From Petrocella atlantisensis (GTDB lineage Bacteria > Bacillota > Clostridia > Lachnospirales > Vallitaleaceae), in the NCBI RefSeq assembly GCF_900538275.1, contig NZ_LR130778.1:1526001-1590000 (forward strand): a stretch of 64,000 nt of DNA, given 5' to 3'. Below are positions 26,842 to 36,040 of this stretch, in pieces (within the stretch, counting starts at the first letter, position 1; the number at the start of each line of letters is the position of its first letter). The position numbers and the translations under genes are program-made. The notes beneath the pieces were generated by a model. That model was not told the origin of the DNA. It made no database searches and worked only from the letters and a program-made list of their open reading frames with translations.

Positions 26842-28182
26842 CTATTTTCTCTGACTTAAAGGGACATAGGTCACTTTAGGCGCTACACTTTTATAGGCAG
26901 GTCGTATGATCTTCCCCTGATTCACAATTTCTTCAATTCTATGGGCACACCAACCGGATATTCTAGATACTGCAAACAAAGGTGTGTATAACTCTTCTGG
27001 TATGCCAAGCATTCGATATACAAAACCGGAATAGAAATCTACATTGGCAGATACACCTTTATACATTTTTCTATGCTTCTCGATGATAGAAGGTGCAAGT
27101 CGTTCTACTGTATCAAATAGTTCGAATTCCGCTTCTAGGCCTTTTTCCTGTGCCAGCGTTTTTACATAACTCTTAAATATAACTGCTCTTGGATCTGAGA
27201 CTGAATACACTGCATGCCCGACGCCATAAACCAATCCGGTTTTGTCAAAGGCTTCTTTATTCACTAATCTTTCAAGATAAGTAATGACTTGACCTTCATC
27301 CTCCCAGTTTTCCACATTCTCTTTAATATCCTCAAACATTGCAGTAACCTTAATATTTGCCCCACCATGTCTTGGCCCTTTTAAGGAACCTATGGCTGCG
27401 GCTATAGCCGAATAGGTATCTGTGCCTGAGGAACTTACCACATGCGTTGTAAAAGTAGAGTTATTACCTCCACCGTGTTCAGCATGTAAAACCAATGATA
27501 AATCTAAGAGTTCTGCTTCAAGTGGTGTGAATTTATTATCCGGTCTAAGCATGTATAGTATATTTTCTGCAATACCCAGATCCTTATGAGGACTATGTAT
27601 AAATAGACTTGTATTGCCATGGTAGTGTGCATACGCTTGATAGCCATAAACCGCTAATAAAGGTAACTGTGATATAAGTTGCATACTTTGTTTTAGTATG
27701 TTGTCAATAGAAATATCATCAGGATCTTCATCATAGCTATAAAGACTCAATACAGATCTTGCTAATACATTCATGATGTCTTTACTTGGTGACTTCATAA
27801 TCATGTCGTTGACAAAAAAACTAGGTAATGTACGATATTCCAGTAATTGTTCTTTAAATATCCCCAGTTCTTTAATATTGGGAAGTTCTCCAAAAAGAAG
27901 TAAATATATGGTTTCTTCAAAACCATGTCGCCGATCTCTTAAAAAACCATCGACCAAATCTTCTATATCGATACCTCTATAGATTAGCCTTCCGGGTACC
28001 GGGACAGTTTCACCTTCATCAATAATGTAGGAATGAACTTCGCCAATTCTTGTTAAACCGGCTAAAACCCCTTTACCACTAATATCTCTAAGCCCTCTTT
28101 TGACTTCAAATCTTGTATAAAGTTCCCTGTCAACTACATTACAGGCTATTGCCATCTCACTCCATTTTTTTATTCTATCCAC
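26842..28182 (-). CDS. citrate/2-methylcitrate synthase
   Basis: Condenses acetyl-CoA (or propionyl-CoA) with oxaloacetate. Seen: the histidine motif LVLHAEHGGGNNS (about 230-242), GVGHAVYSVSDPRA with the second histidine, and the catalytic aspartate in VDFYSGFVY. At 446 aa it is longer than the common 370-430, with extra N-terminal residues before RGIDIEDL. The start is a GTG with AGGGTGA upstream. Monocistronic, with no aconitase or isocitrate dehydrogenase nearby, so its role (glutamate synthesis or another condensation) is not shown by context. Confidence 0.9.
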   Translation of the reverse strand: MDRIKKWSEMAIACNVVDRELYTRFEVKRGLRDISGKGVLAGLTRIGEVHSYIIDEGETVPVPGRLIYRGIDIEDLVDGFLRDRRHGFEETIYLLLFGELPNIKELGIFKEQLLEYRTLPSFFVNDMIMKSPSKDIMNVLARSVLSLYSYDEDPDDISIDNILKQSMQLISQLPLLAVYGYQAYAHYHGNTSLFIHSPHKDLGIAENILYMLRPDNKFTPLEAELLDLSLVLHAEHGGGNNSTFTTHVVSSSGTDTYSAIAAAIGSLKGPRHGGANIKVTAMFEDIKENVENWEDEGQVITYLERLVNKEAFDKTGLVYGVGHAVYSVSDPRAVIFKSYVKTLAQEKGLEAEFELFDTVERLAPSIIEKHRKMYKGVSANVDFYSGFVYRMLGIPEELYTPLFAVSRISGWCAHRIEEIVNQGKIIRPAYKSVAPKVTYVPLSQRK

Positions 28183-28321
28183 AATATCACCCTTTCATTC
28201 ATGATTCGAACCATTCATATGCACGTATCTTTTCATCCATCAGTGTGTTAACGTGCGAATCTGAATCTATTCTATCACTATACGAAAGAAAAATCAAACC
28301 TACTTACTATTAAGCCGTATT

Positions 28322-29152
28322 TTAATACCATTCAATGACAACGACTTCCGGCGGATTAAATACCCGAGGTAATCTTGGACTAAATGAAAGACCACGACTT
28401 ACGATTAGATCTGTTTCCTCTGTGTAGGCATAATAGCCACCTGCATACTTAGGAAAAAAACCTTGGTTTGGGGCATATAATCCGTTTAATAAGAATGGTA
28501 TTCTAACTTGACCACCATGAGCGTGTCCACTTGCAACAAGATCAAAGCCATAACTTTCATATACCTCTATATGCTCCGGACGATGGCTTAGTAGTACCTT
28601 ATAACCTTCTTGACTGTTTATATCTTCAACACGACTTAAGGACCTATTAAGAGCTTCTTTGCCACTGTATGCTAGTGTCGCATCCGGATCAATGACACCT
28701 GTTATTGTAATCTTACTATCTCGGATACTAAGGGTAACAGATGTGTTTTCTAGAATTGTTACACCATAAGATTGAATCGTCTCAAACACCAAATCTGGAT
28801 CATCATGCCAATATTCATGGTTACCTGAAACATAATAGATTGGATATTCTTTGTGAATACCTTCAAGAAATTCAACTGCACCTTGAATCGATTTATTCTC
28901 ATCCATCAGATCTCCGGTTATCCAAATCATGTCCGGTGCTTCTTCTTTTATCATACGAATAAGCTTACTCTGTGCGGTTCCGTATTTGCTGCTATGTAAA
29001 TCGGATATATGAATCACTTTCAGATCAGAAATTTCTTGTTTTCCATCTATCTTGTAATATCTATAAATCGGTTGATTCCAAAAGACAAGCATTAATAAAC
29101 AGATTATAACAATGATGCCTACCCATCTCCTAAAAATTTTTAGGCCTTTCAT
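28322..29152 (-). CDS. membrane-anchored metallophosphoesterase, YkuE-like
   Basis: A 276-aa calcineurin-like phosphoesterase with one N-terminal TM helix (about 10-27), so the enzyme probably faces outside. Metal ligands are visible: IHISDLHSS, WITGDLMDE, YYVSGNHEYW, LLSHRPEH and ASGHAHGGQ. The family includes YkuE and UDP-2,3-diacylglucosamine-like phosphatases; the natural substrate is unknown. GAGGTGAATAA precedes the ATG. Single gene with recQ downstream on the same strand beyond 170 bp. Confidence 0.85.
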   Translation of the reverse strand: MKGLKIFRRWVGIIVIICLLMLVFWNQPIYRYYKIDGKQEISDLKVIHISDLHSSKYGTAQSKLIRMIKEEAPDMIWITGDLMDENKSIQGAVEFLEGIHKEYPIYYVSGNHEYWHDDPDLVFETIQSYGVTILENTSVTLSIRDSKITITGVIDPDATLAYSGKEALNRSLSRVEDINSQEGYKVLLSHRPEHIEVYESYGFDLVASGHAHGGQVRIPFLLNGLYAPNQGFFPKYAGGYYAYTEETDLIVSRGLSFSPRLPRVFNPPEVVVIEWY

Positions 29153-29265
29153 TTATTCACCTCGTTTTGAATATTAGTTCGGATTATTATCCCATATATG
29201 ATATAAAAAAGCAAACGCCAAGTCACTTAGTATAAGCCCTAGACAATTAAGGACTTTCCTAGAGA

Positions 29266-29296
29266 ACAAAAAAAATAAGCACCTAATAAGGTGCTT
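29266..29296 (-). terminator. terminator of the recQ operon
   Basis: A perfect 8-bp stem (29277-29284/29289-29296) with a 4-nt loop, followed on the minus strand by a run of eight T residues. It is 135 bp past the recQ stop. Confidence 0.75.
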
Positions 29297-29429
29297 GTAA
29301 AGGATGAGGGGGAGAGTATTTAATACGTAAGAGGTAACTCATTCTTACCATTAATATAATACACTATACTCATAAATAGTCAATACCAAATCATAATTTT
29401 CTACTAAAATTCAATAATGTTCATAATGT

Positions 29430-31223
29430 TCATTCGTTACTGTCAACGTAATCCTCTATAACTTTCAAGAATTGCTCACCGTATTTTCTAAACTTGCTTT
29501 CTCCCACACCACCTATCGCCATTAAGCTGATCTTGTCTTTTGGTTTTTGACTGGCCATTGCTTTTAATGTCTTATCGTGAAAGATCGTATAGGGGGGTAA
29601 TTTTGTTTTGACTGCTATGATTTTTCTAAGGGCTTTTAACCGATCAAACAACTGATCTGATGACTCAATAGCTACGATCTCAATACGGTTAGAGTACACC
29701 TTTTTGTTACCATACAGAATAGATTCTGCCTCTTGAGTCACTTTAATAACCGGATAACCGTCCTGAGTCATATGTAAGTATCCCTCTGCGATTAATAGAT
29801 GAATCATTTCTTTGATTTGTATTAAAGTATATTCTCTAAGAATACCATAGGTTGAGAGCGATTCAAGTGGCGTACCTGATACTTTTTTAGACTTTGAGCC
29901 TTTAAGCACTTCTGCTACAATAGACACCCCATATCTTTCTTTCATTCTCAATATGCAAGATATGATTTTTTGGGATTCTGTGGTGATGTCGACTCGGTGA
30001 GCTTTTCCATCACAATTGCCACAACCATCACACATTTCCTCACTGGACGCCTCACCAAAATGGCCAAGTAACTGTACCCTTAAGCAGGTATTAATATGAC
30101 AATAATTCACCATCTTCTGAAGCTGTGCAAATCTGTATTTTTTTCTTTCAGGTGATATATCCGGTGTTTCTTCTATTAAAAACCTTCTAAGCTTCTGATC
30201 TCCCGGCCCATACAATAATATGCATGCGGATTTTTCTCCATCTCGTCCGGCTCGGCCGGCCTCTTGATAATAAGATTCAATATTCTCCGGCATATTATGA
30301 TGTATTACATATCTTACATTGGATTTATCAATGCCCATACCGAAGGCATTTGTGGCCACCATGACTTTGTAGTCATCATAGATAAAGCGCTCTTGATGGC
30401 GCCGCCGTTCATCCATACTCATGCCACCATGATACATGCCTACAGCTATATGCATACGTTCAAGTGCATGGTATAGCATCTCTGTTTCTTTCCTCGTACC
30501 ACAATAGATTATACCTGAGCTTTCACTATTCTTCTTAACATATTGTCCGATATAACGTTTTTTATTGACGCCTTTTAGGACTGAAAAGTGTAGGTTCTTA
30601 CGGTCAAAACCGGTAACAAAAACCTCAGGCTCATACAAAGCCAACTGGTCCATAATATCATCGCGTACCAACTCTGTAGCCGTTGCTGTTAAAGCCGCAA
30701 TAACCGGTCTATATGGCAATTTGTTCAATATGTTGGCAATATTTCTATAACTTGGCCTAAAATCATGTCCCCACTGGGAAACACAATGGGCCTCATCAAT
30801 GGCAATAAAATCAATTGTATTATAACGGATAATATCTCTAATTAAACGACTTTCTATGCGTTCTGGGGCAATATAGATCATTTTATAGCGCTGTGCCTGA
30901 ATGCCTTCATACCTATCTGACATCTCTACTTCGTCAAGTGCACTGTTAATATAGGTTGCTTCTATGCCCATATCTCTTAAGGTATCAACCTGATCCTTCA
31001 TCAAGGAAATCAAAGGTGATATCACCAAAGTAACCCCCGAAAAAAGTAAGGCAGGAATCTGATAACATATAGATTTTCCACCACCTGTAGGCATCAAGAT
31101 GAGCGTATCTTTTCTATTTATAATGCTCTCTATCGCCAGTCGTTGGCCTTCCTTAAAATCGGTATAGCCATAATATTTTTTTAGACATAATTCTATTGTC
31201 TTTGTCTCACTAAAAGTATTCAT
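29430..31223 (-). CDS. recQ: ATP-dependent DNA helicase RecQ
   Basis: 3'-5' DNA helicase acting in recombination and fork repair. Seen: MPTGGGKSICYQIPAL (motif I), IDEAHCVSQWGHDFRPSY (motif II and the aromatic-rich loop), YQEAGRAGRDG (motif VI), the zinc-binding cysteines (CLRVQLL, CDGCGNC), an RQC winged helix and a C-terminal HRDC domain (from about residue 515). 597 aa, typical of the E. coli type. It is the third gene of an EamA-HAD-recQ run. Confidence 0.95.
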   Translation of the reverse strand: MNTFSETKTIELCLKKYYGYTDFKEGQRLAIESIINRKDTLILMPTGGGKSICYQIPALLFSGVTLVISPLISLMKDQVDTLRDMGIEATYINSALDEVEMSDRYEGIQAQRYKMIYIAPERIESRLIRDIIRYNTIDFIAIDEAHCVSQWGHDFRPSYRNIANILNKLPYRPVIAALTATATELVRDDIMDQLALYEPEVFVTGFDRKNLHFSVLKGVNKKRYIGQYVKKNSESSGIIYCGTRKETEMLYHALERMHIAVGMYHGGMSMDERRRHQERFIYDDYKVMVATNAFGMGIDKSNVRYVIHHNMPENIESYYQEAGRAGRDGEKSACILLYGPGDQKLRRFLIEETPDISPERKKYRFAQLQKMVNYCHINTCLRVQLLGHFGEASSEEMCDGCGNCDGKAHRVDITTESQKIISCILRMKERYGVSIVAEVLKGSKSKKVSGTPLESLSTYGILREYTLIQIKEMIHLLIAEGYLHMTQDGYPVIKVTQEAESILYGNKKVYSNRIEIVAIESSDQLFDRLKALRKIIAVKTKLPPYTIFHDKTLKAMASQKPKDKISLMAIGGVGESKFRKYGEQFLKVIEDYVDSNE

Positions 31224-31259
31224 TTGATTCCTCCGCTTGGTCGAGCTATTATTGAAAAC

Positions 31260-32000
31260 TTAATTCTTGTTTTCACCTATTTGAATACTATCCGGAGACA
31301 AATGATAAATCATATCTTTGCGTTCAACTACAATTTTTATCTTATCTCTTACGGTCAAATCCTTGTCAATTTTTTGGAGCAATTCTCTTGTCGGATTCAT
31401 AGCTATGGGATGGCCGACCGACTTGAGCATCTCAAAGTCTCCTGCTGTATCACCATATGCATAAGATTCACTCAGTTCTATGTTATATTCTGACACAAGA
31501 TTCTTAAGTGCCACCTTTTTATTCTGACTGTCCCACATAGGACGAACCGCACCTGTATAATAATGCTCATCGTCCATCTCATAGACGGATCCAATATAAT
31601 GATCAAATTCGAATTTTTCACTGATTTCCCGAACCAGCTCAAAAGGCGATCCTGATATGGTTATAATCTTATGGCCTTGGTTTTTGTGCCATCTAATCTG
31701 ATCTCTTGTATATGTATAGACACGGTCACCATTTTGTTCAATTACCTTATTTGCTATAAACTCTACTTGAGTTCTATGAAGACCTCGTATCGCATCAACA
31801 TATATTTCTGCCATTCTAACTAAGTAGTCGTCGTAATTGCCGATGCGTTTGTCCCACCTGTTGTATTTTTCCCTTAGTTCCTTGTACCATACTTCGCTAC
31901 TTATGATATCTGATTTAATCATTTTCTTGAAAATGGCTGTAATCATGCCTTCTCGATATAATGTACCGTCAATATCAAAAAATGCTGCTACCTTACCCAT
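31260..32000 (-). CDS. HAD-superfamily IB phosphatase
   Basis: A 246-aa SerB-like phosphatase. Seen: the nucleophile motif FFDIDGTLYREG (about 7-18), motif II TISGSPFELV (about 116-125) and motif III YGDTAGDFEML, with a helical cap between. Family members act on phosphoserine or other small phosphates; the substrate cannot be read from sequence. The stop is 36 bp before recQ and the start is 10 bp after the EamA gene. Confidence 0.85.
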   Translation of the reverse strand: MGKVAAFFDIDGTLYREGMITAIFKKMIKSDIISSEVWYKELREKYNRWDKRIGNYDDYLVRMAEIYVDAIRGLHRTQVEFIANKVIEQNGDRVYTYTRDQIRWHKNQGHKIITISGSPFELVREISEKFEFDHYIGSVYEMDDEHYYTGAVRPMWDSQNKKVALKNLVSEYNIELSESYAYGDTAGDFEMLKSVGHPIAMNPTRELLQKIDKDLTVRDKIKIVVERKDMIYHLSPDSIQIGENKN

Positions 32001-32010
32001 ACAATCACCT

Positions 32011-32880
32011 CTATTCTTGAGATTTCTCCGATAGGTATAAACCCATTAATATTAATAGTGTTCCGATTAAAGTCATGTATGTAATTTTCTCTTTAAGTAC
32101 CAATGCAGACATGATTGTTGTAACAACCGGTATAAGATAAATATATTGATTGGTCTTAACCGGGCCGATGGCCTTAATGGCATTATTCCATAGGATAAAT
32201 GCCAGGGAAGAAGCGACAATCCCCAGAAAGAGCATACTCGCAACGATTCTAGCGTTGATCACTTCAAAAGTAACCGGCTGTCCTTTGACCACCACAACAA
32301 ATAGGAGCACCAATAGACCATATAAAAACACTTTTCGCGTCAGTTGAATCATATGATAATCTTTCGAAGTTTTTTCCATCAAGACGGAATAGATCGCAAA
32401 CATAGCCGCGGCGCCAAGCGCAAGGAAATCTCCAATAGGCTCAACCCCTTCAAACTTACTACCATTAATGATAATTAGGAAAACACCAAGATAAGCCAAA
32501 ATAAATCCAATGATGCTTTTTAGTGTAAAAAAATGTGTTTTATAAACAATCATAGATAGTATACCTGTTAAGAGAGGTATTGTTGCCACAATCAAACTTA
32601 CATTCGATGAATAGGTATGCTGCAAAGCTGTGTTCTCAAAAACAAAATAAAATGCAAGTGCACCACCTATAAAGAGAAAAAGTATTTCCTCTTTAATAGA
32701 GGTCGGCTTTTTGAATTTCGGATATAGTAATGTTAGAAATACGATAGCCAAAAGATAACGTACTACCAAAATCTGTAATGGTGTGAACTGATTCAGCAAT
32801 ATCTTGCTCACAATAAATGTAGAACTCCAAATGGTAATCGTTGTTACGGCATATATATGTCCTTTAATGGATGTTTTCAT
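32011..32880 (-). CDS. EamA/DMT-family transporter
   Basis: A 289-aa inner-membrane protein with ten predicted TM helices in two EamA repeats (WSSTFIVSKILLNQFTPLQI, then the second from about 145). Members export metabolites or take up nucleotide sugars; substrate unknown. First gene of the run leading into the HAD phosphatase and recQ. The ATG is preceded by AAGGTGC. No co-located biosynthetic genes to suggest a substrate. Confidence 0.83.
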   Translation of the reverse strand: MKTSIKGHIYAVTTITIWSSTFIVSKILLNQFTPLQILVVRYLLAIVFLTLLYPKFKKPTSIKEEILFLFIGGALAFYFVFENTALQHTYSSNVSLIVATIPLLTGILSMIVYKTHFFTLKSIIGFILAYLGVFLIIINGSKFEGVEPIGDFLALGAAAMFAIYSVLMEKTSKDYHMIQLTRKVFLYGLLVLLFVVVVKGQPVTFEVINARIVASMLFLGIVASSLAFILWNNAIKAIGPVKTNQYIYLIPVVTTIMSALVLKEKITYMTLIGTLLILMGLYLSEKSQE

Positions 32881-33033
32881 GATGCACCTTATACTTTCTC
32901 TATTTTCTTCTCATCATTTTAACATAAATTACTAGATTTCTCATCTTGAATCTTAAAAAAGATCAGGTTAGTCCCCTAATCTATATTCAAGATACCGCCA
33001 TAGCCTTGCTAAATAGAACATAAAATTAAGTAA

Positions 33034-33072
33034 AATAGGAAGTGTCTCAATAAAATTGAGGCACTTCCTATT
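33034..33072. terminator. terminator-like hairpin downstream of the NlpC/P60 gene
   Basis: An 18-bp stem (33034-33051/33055-33072) with one mismatch and a 3-nt loop. It lies just past the minus-strand NlpC/P60 stop and may serve that gene. Confidence 0.7.
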
Positions 33073-33106
33073 TCTATATCTTTATAATAAAATGTATTAT
33101 CAATAT

Positions 33107-34438
33107 CTAATTAATAACGCTTCTATACCCAATAATAGGTTCACGCATGTAACCATCCAAAGCAGTAATTCTCACACCATAAGAAGAGGTAGCATGAATA
33201 ATCTGACCGTCACCAATAAAAATGGCCACATGTGAGATGGAACCGCCATAACCATAGACAACCAAGTCTCCAGGGAGAAGTTGATTTCTAGTCACTGCTT
33301 TACCATTTTTGCCCTGTCCTCTTGAAGATCGGTCAAGTGCATATCCGAACTTCGCAAATATTTGGCTGGTATAACCTGAACAATCGACACCACCTGTTAA
33401 GCTGGTACCACCATAGCGGTAGCGTGTGCCTATGAAATTCTTTGCATAAGCAACAATCTGGTTTCTTACATCGTTTACCGGTTGATTTGGATCATACTTA
33501 TGGATGTAGTCTTTATGGACATAGCCTGTTATTTGACCGGACGACTTCACTTGATACCAAGCATCTATTTCACCAACAATGGTTACTTCTTCATTAGAGC
33601 TAAGTTTTCCGATGATATTGTTTGGATTGGTTAAATCCGGTTCAGATCTTAGGTTCAATATACTTGCTGTCACTATTGCCTTTAATTGCATAGGTGGTGC
33701 AAGTGCAATCTTAGCTGCCGCTGTTTCCAGAGTGATGGTGTCATCTTCTTCATAGTTTTCAAGTCGCTCTTGCCATGCATCTTCTAAAAGATCCTCGTCC
33801 ATCATACGTTCAAAAACTCTGTAGTTCATAATTATGGCTTGCTCTGACGTACTGTAGCCATCCGGATTGATATTCTCATCACCTGTCCCGGAAACAATCG
33901 TATTAGCAACCGCTAAATTGATGCTTTTTGTAGCCCAGCTTGAAATGGCCTGTTGATCATTAAATTCAGGGGTGCTTTTACTTGGTGTTAAGATCTCTAC
34001 TTTGTTTTCATCTTCTATTTTTTCTATCATGCGTACCATCATAACAACCATTTGTTCTCTCGTTACTAACGCTTCAGGAACAAAAGTTTTTTCAGTGATG
34101 CCTGAAGCAATACCTGCTTCAAATGCTTTCAATATAAAAGCTTTGTTGGTGTCTTCAAATGGATTTTTTACCGCTTCTATATCTATAATGCTATTGGTAG
34201 ATGCTTCATAGGTTTTTACCAACAATTCAACATATGCTTCTCTTGTTAATTTTTTCTGATAATCTTGTGCTAATGTATCCGTTACAAGATTAATCTCAAC
34301 AGCGGATTCGATTTCCTGAGTTGCCCAAGAAGATGGTGTCGCTGCCTGTGCACGCATACCCACCGATAAGCCTAGTGTTACCAAGGTACAAATGCCTAGT
34401 GCTCTCACGCAATGCTTTTTGATTGGTGTCCCAAACAT
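33107..34438 (-). CDS. secreted SLH, SH3 and NlpC/P60 cell-wall hydrolase
   Basis: A 443-aa exported peptidoglycan endopeptidase. Seen: signal peptide ending near AQA-A (residues 1-33); SLH-like repeats from about 35 to 225 (TREQMVVMMVRMIEKI, AISSWATKSINLAVANTI) that attach it to the wall; an SH3b domain about 260-325 (SILNLRSEPDL, YQVKSSGQITGYV); NlpC/P60 about 335-443 with the catalytic cysteine in GGVDCSGYTS and the histidine in SHVAIFIGDG. I chose the ATG at 34438 with AAGGAGG; the frame opening at 34513 would put a non-signal leader in front. I looked for a c-di-AMP riboswitch upstream and saw none. Confidence 0.92.
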   Translation of the reverse strand: MFGTPIKKHCVRALGICTLVTLGLSVGMRAQAATPSSWATQEIESAVEINLVTDTLAQDYQKKLTREAYVELLVKTYEASTNSIIDIEAVKNPFEDTNKAFILKAFEAGIASGITEKTFVPEALVTREQMVVMMVRMIEKIEDENKVEILTPSKSTPEFNDQQAISSWATKSINLAVANTIVSGTGDENINPDGYSTSEQAIIMNYRVFERMMDEDLLEDAWQERLENYEEDDTITLETAAAKIALAPPMQLKAIVTASILNLRSEPDLTNPNNIIGKLSSNEEVTIVGEIDAWYQVKSSGQITGYVHKDYIHKYDPNQPVNDVRNQIVAYAKNFIGTRYRYGGTSLTGGVDCSGYTSQIFAKFGYALDRSSRGQGKNGKAVTRNQLLPGDLVVYGYGGSISHVAIFIGDGQIIHATSSYGVRITALDGYMREPIIGYRSVIN

Positions 34439-34724
34439 GTTAGCCTCCTTGAAGTAAAATATCTTTTTCTTGAAACATGCTCTCTTATAAAATAGCAAAA
34501 GATTAGGTCTCAATTATTTCACCTCATTAACCAACATTATAGAGAAGTTCTAATAATAAGTCAATAAAGATTTAATGAATATTTAATGAATTAAAACAAG
34601 AAGAATTAGTTCAAATCCCCGTTTTAAAGCTTTGTTAGTATTTTCGACGATTACTTTTGTTAATAAATATTTAACAACTTAACTCCAGGCATTCACTTAA
34701 GTCATGCTGATAGCCTGTTCATAG

Positions 34725-34982
34725 CTACTGATTATATAAATCTTTTCTCATCTGTAAGAACACTTCTCTTGTAATTTCACCGCTTGCATAGCGTCTGTTT
34801 AGAATATCTTCAGGCTGATCTATGGAATGTAATGCCTCCGCTTTTATATCATGTGTATCGTTTAAAAAATACCGTCTAACAAGTCCTTTAGGGCCAAAAA
34901 ATATGTACATCATGAACAGCATCATTGAAAAACCTATAAGCGGAAATACCCACATACCACCCCACCAAAAAAATGGTCCCAT
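34725..34982 (-). CDS. 85-aa membrane protein with SHOCT domain
   Basis: A short protein with one or two N-terminal TM segments (about 5-30, aromatic and methionine rich) and a C-terminal SHOCT motif (ILNRRYASGEITREVFLQM). SHOCT domains often tail small membrane proteins; function unknown. Divergent from the ArsR-like gene, with an inverted repeat and a promoter in the shared 170-bp gap, so possibly under the same regulator. Confidence 0.72.
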   Translation of the reverse strand: MGPFFWWGGMWVFPLIGFSMMLFMMYIFFGPKGLVRRYFLNDTHDIKAEALHSIDQPEDILNRRYASGEITREVFLQMRKDLYNQ

Positions 34983-35037
34983 TTATTCAACATCCTTTCA
35001 AATTTATAATATCCTCATCATAACATACATACCTAGT

Positions 35038-35096
35038 AATATCAATCATGGTTTATATAAATATGTATTGATATTTATGACTTTATCTTATATACT
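35038..35096 (+). promoter_or_regulatory. sigma-A promoter and candidate operator of the ArsR-like gene
   Basis: TTGATA (35068-35073), a 17-bp spacer and TATACT (35091-35096). A 9-bp inverted repeat (AATATCAAT at 35038-35046, ATTGATATT at 35067-35075) overlaps the -35 box, a plausible autoregulatory site. The arms are 20 bp apart, so DNA bending or two dimers would be needed. Confidence 0.65.
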
Positions 35097-35142
35097 ATAA
35101 AGAAACTAACATACCATAAATTGTTATAAAGGTGGTGAAACT

Positions 35143-35463
35143 ATCGATAACTTGTCACAACTCTTCAAGCTACTCAGTGATCATAGTCGGCTCATGATAT
35201 TATTTGCACTTGAAGCGGAGCCATTATCTGTTTCAAAGCTCATTGAAATCACCGGATTGTCTCAACCTCTGGTCTCTTTTCACTTAAAAGTACTTAGAGA
35301 AGCCAATTTGGTTTTGACCCAGAGACGTGGTACTTTTGTCTATAACGCCATTTGCGATCAAAGCTTAATACCTCTCATCCGAGAATTCGAAAAGTATCAA
35401 CCTGAGACATCAACCGATTCAAGTCCATTCCCATTTAATTGTCCACCTTGGCATAATGCATAG
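35143..35463 (+). CDS. ArsR-family regulator, possible AUC start
   Basis: A winged-helix repressor of the ArsR type, about 106 aa. Seen: LFKLLSDHSRLMILFAL, SVSKLIEITGLSQPLVSFHLKVLREANLV (recognition helix) and a Cys-containing tail (FNCPPWH). The canonical ORF opens at the TTG at 35152, but AAAGGTGG (35128-35135) is too far from it and ideally spaced from an ATC at 35143. Reading from ATC gives I-D-N-L before S-Q-L-F, like the usual M-D-x-L of the family. Either AUC or TTG is the start. It leads into a Cys/Met-rich gene 52 bp downstream. Confidence 0.82.
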   Translation: MDNLSQLFKLLSDHSRLMILFALEAEPLSVSKLIEITGLSQPLVSFHLKVLREANLVLTQRRGTFVYNAICDQSLIPLIREFEKYQPETSTDSSPFPFNCPPWHNA

Positions 35464-35515
35464 ACATAATGATACCATCAATAATCATACTAAGAATAAA
35501 TAGGAGGTACTCCCA

Positions 35516-35881
35516 ATGGATATGAACAACTGTTGTGGTGATAGCGGCAAAGACGAAGGAGATATGGCAGGTAAAATGGAAGGCATGCCCAAAATGATGG
35601 GCGGCGGCTTTAATCCCAAGGATATGTGCAAGCAAATGACAGAAAGCATTACAACCACCGCAAGGATGGCCGGCTTTGCCACACCTGAAGTCCAAGTTAT
35701 TTTTGAAGACTGGGTTCTTGAAGTAGAAAAAGAAATCATGCAATTTATAACATTAGATGTCGACATCACACCTGCAAAGATTGCTGATCATTTGAAAATA
35801 AGTGAAGATAGTGTTTTGTATTTCATCAGCAAACTTATTCGAGACAAAAAAATCGTTGTCACCGGTCTAGCCCTTAAATAG
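35516..35881 (+). CDS. 121-aa protein, Cys/Met-rich N-terminus and helical C-terminus
   Basis: I do not recognise the family. The first 45 residues hold cysteines, methionines and glycines (MDMNNCCGDSGKDEGDMA, KMMGGGFNP), suggesting metal or redox binding. The rest is helical, and residues about 75-121 (ITPAKIADHLKISEDSVLYF) look like a winged helix-turn-helix. AGGAGG precedes the ATG. It follows the ArsR-like gene in the same direction, so it is likely co-regulated, and a structured RNA element lies downstream. A metal-sensing or accessory role is inference. Confidence 0.6.
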   Translation: MDMNNCCGDSGKDEGDMAGKMEGMPKMMGGGFNPKDMCKQMTESITTTARMAGFATPEVQVIFEDWVLEVEKEIMQFITLDVDITPAKIADHLKISEDSVLYFISKLIRDKKIVVTGLALK

Positions 35882-36040
35882 AATTATGAAAAAAGTATAG
35901 CGAACCACTGGCTATTTGTTGTAGTATCGTTTGACCGAACTCAATGCTATAATCGTAGATGTGTAAATTCCAATAAAATTAAAATCGTATACCCTATATG
36001 ACACTCAAATACCAAGTACTAATATTCGAATAAACCAACA

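Noticed and set aside
34439-34724. c-di-AMP (ydaO) riboswitch upstream of the NlpC/P60 gene
   Set aside because: Expected family context, but none of the conserved segments I know are visible in the 285-bp upstream region.
35940-35960. promoter for RNA copy B
   Set aside because: A TATAAT is present (about 35947) but the nearest TTGACC is only 11 bp away, too close for sigma-A.
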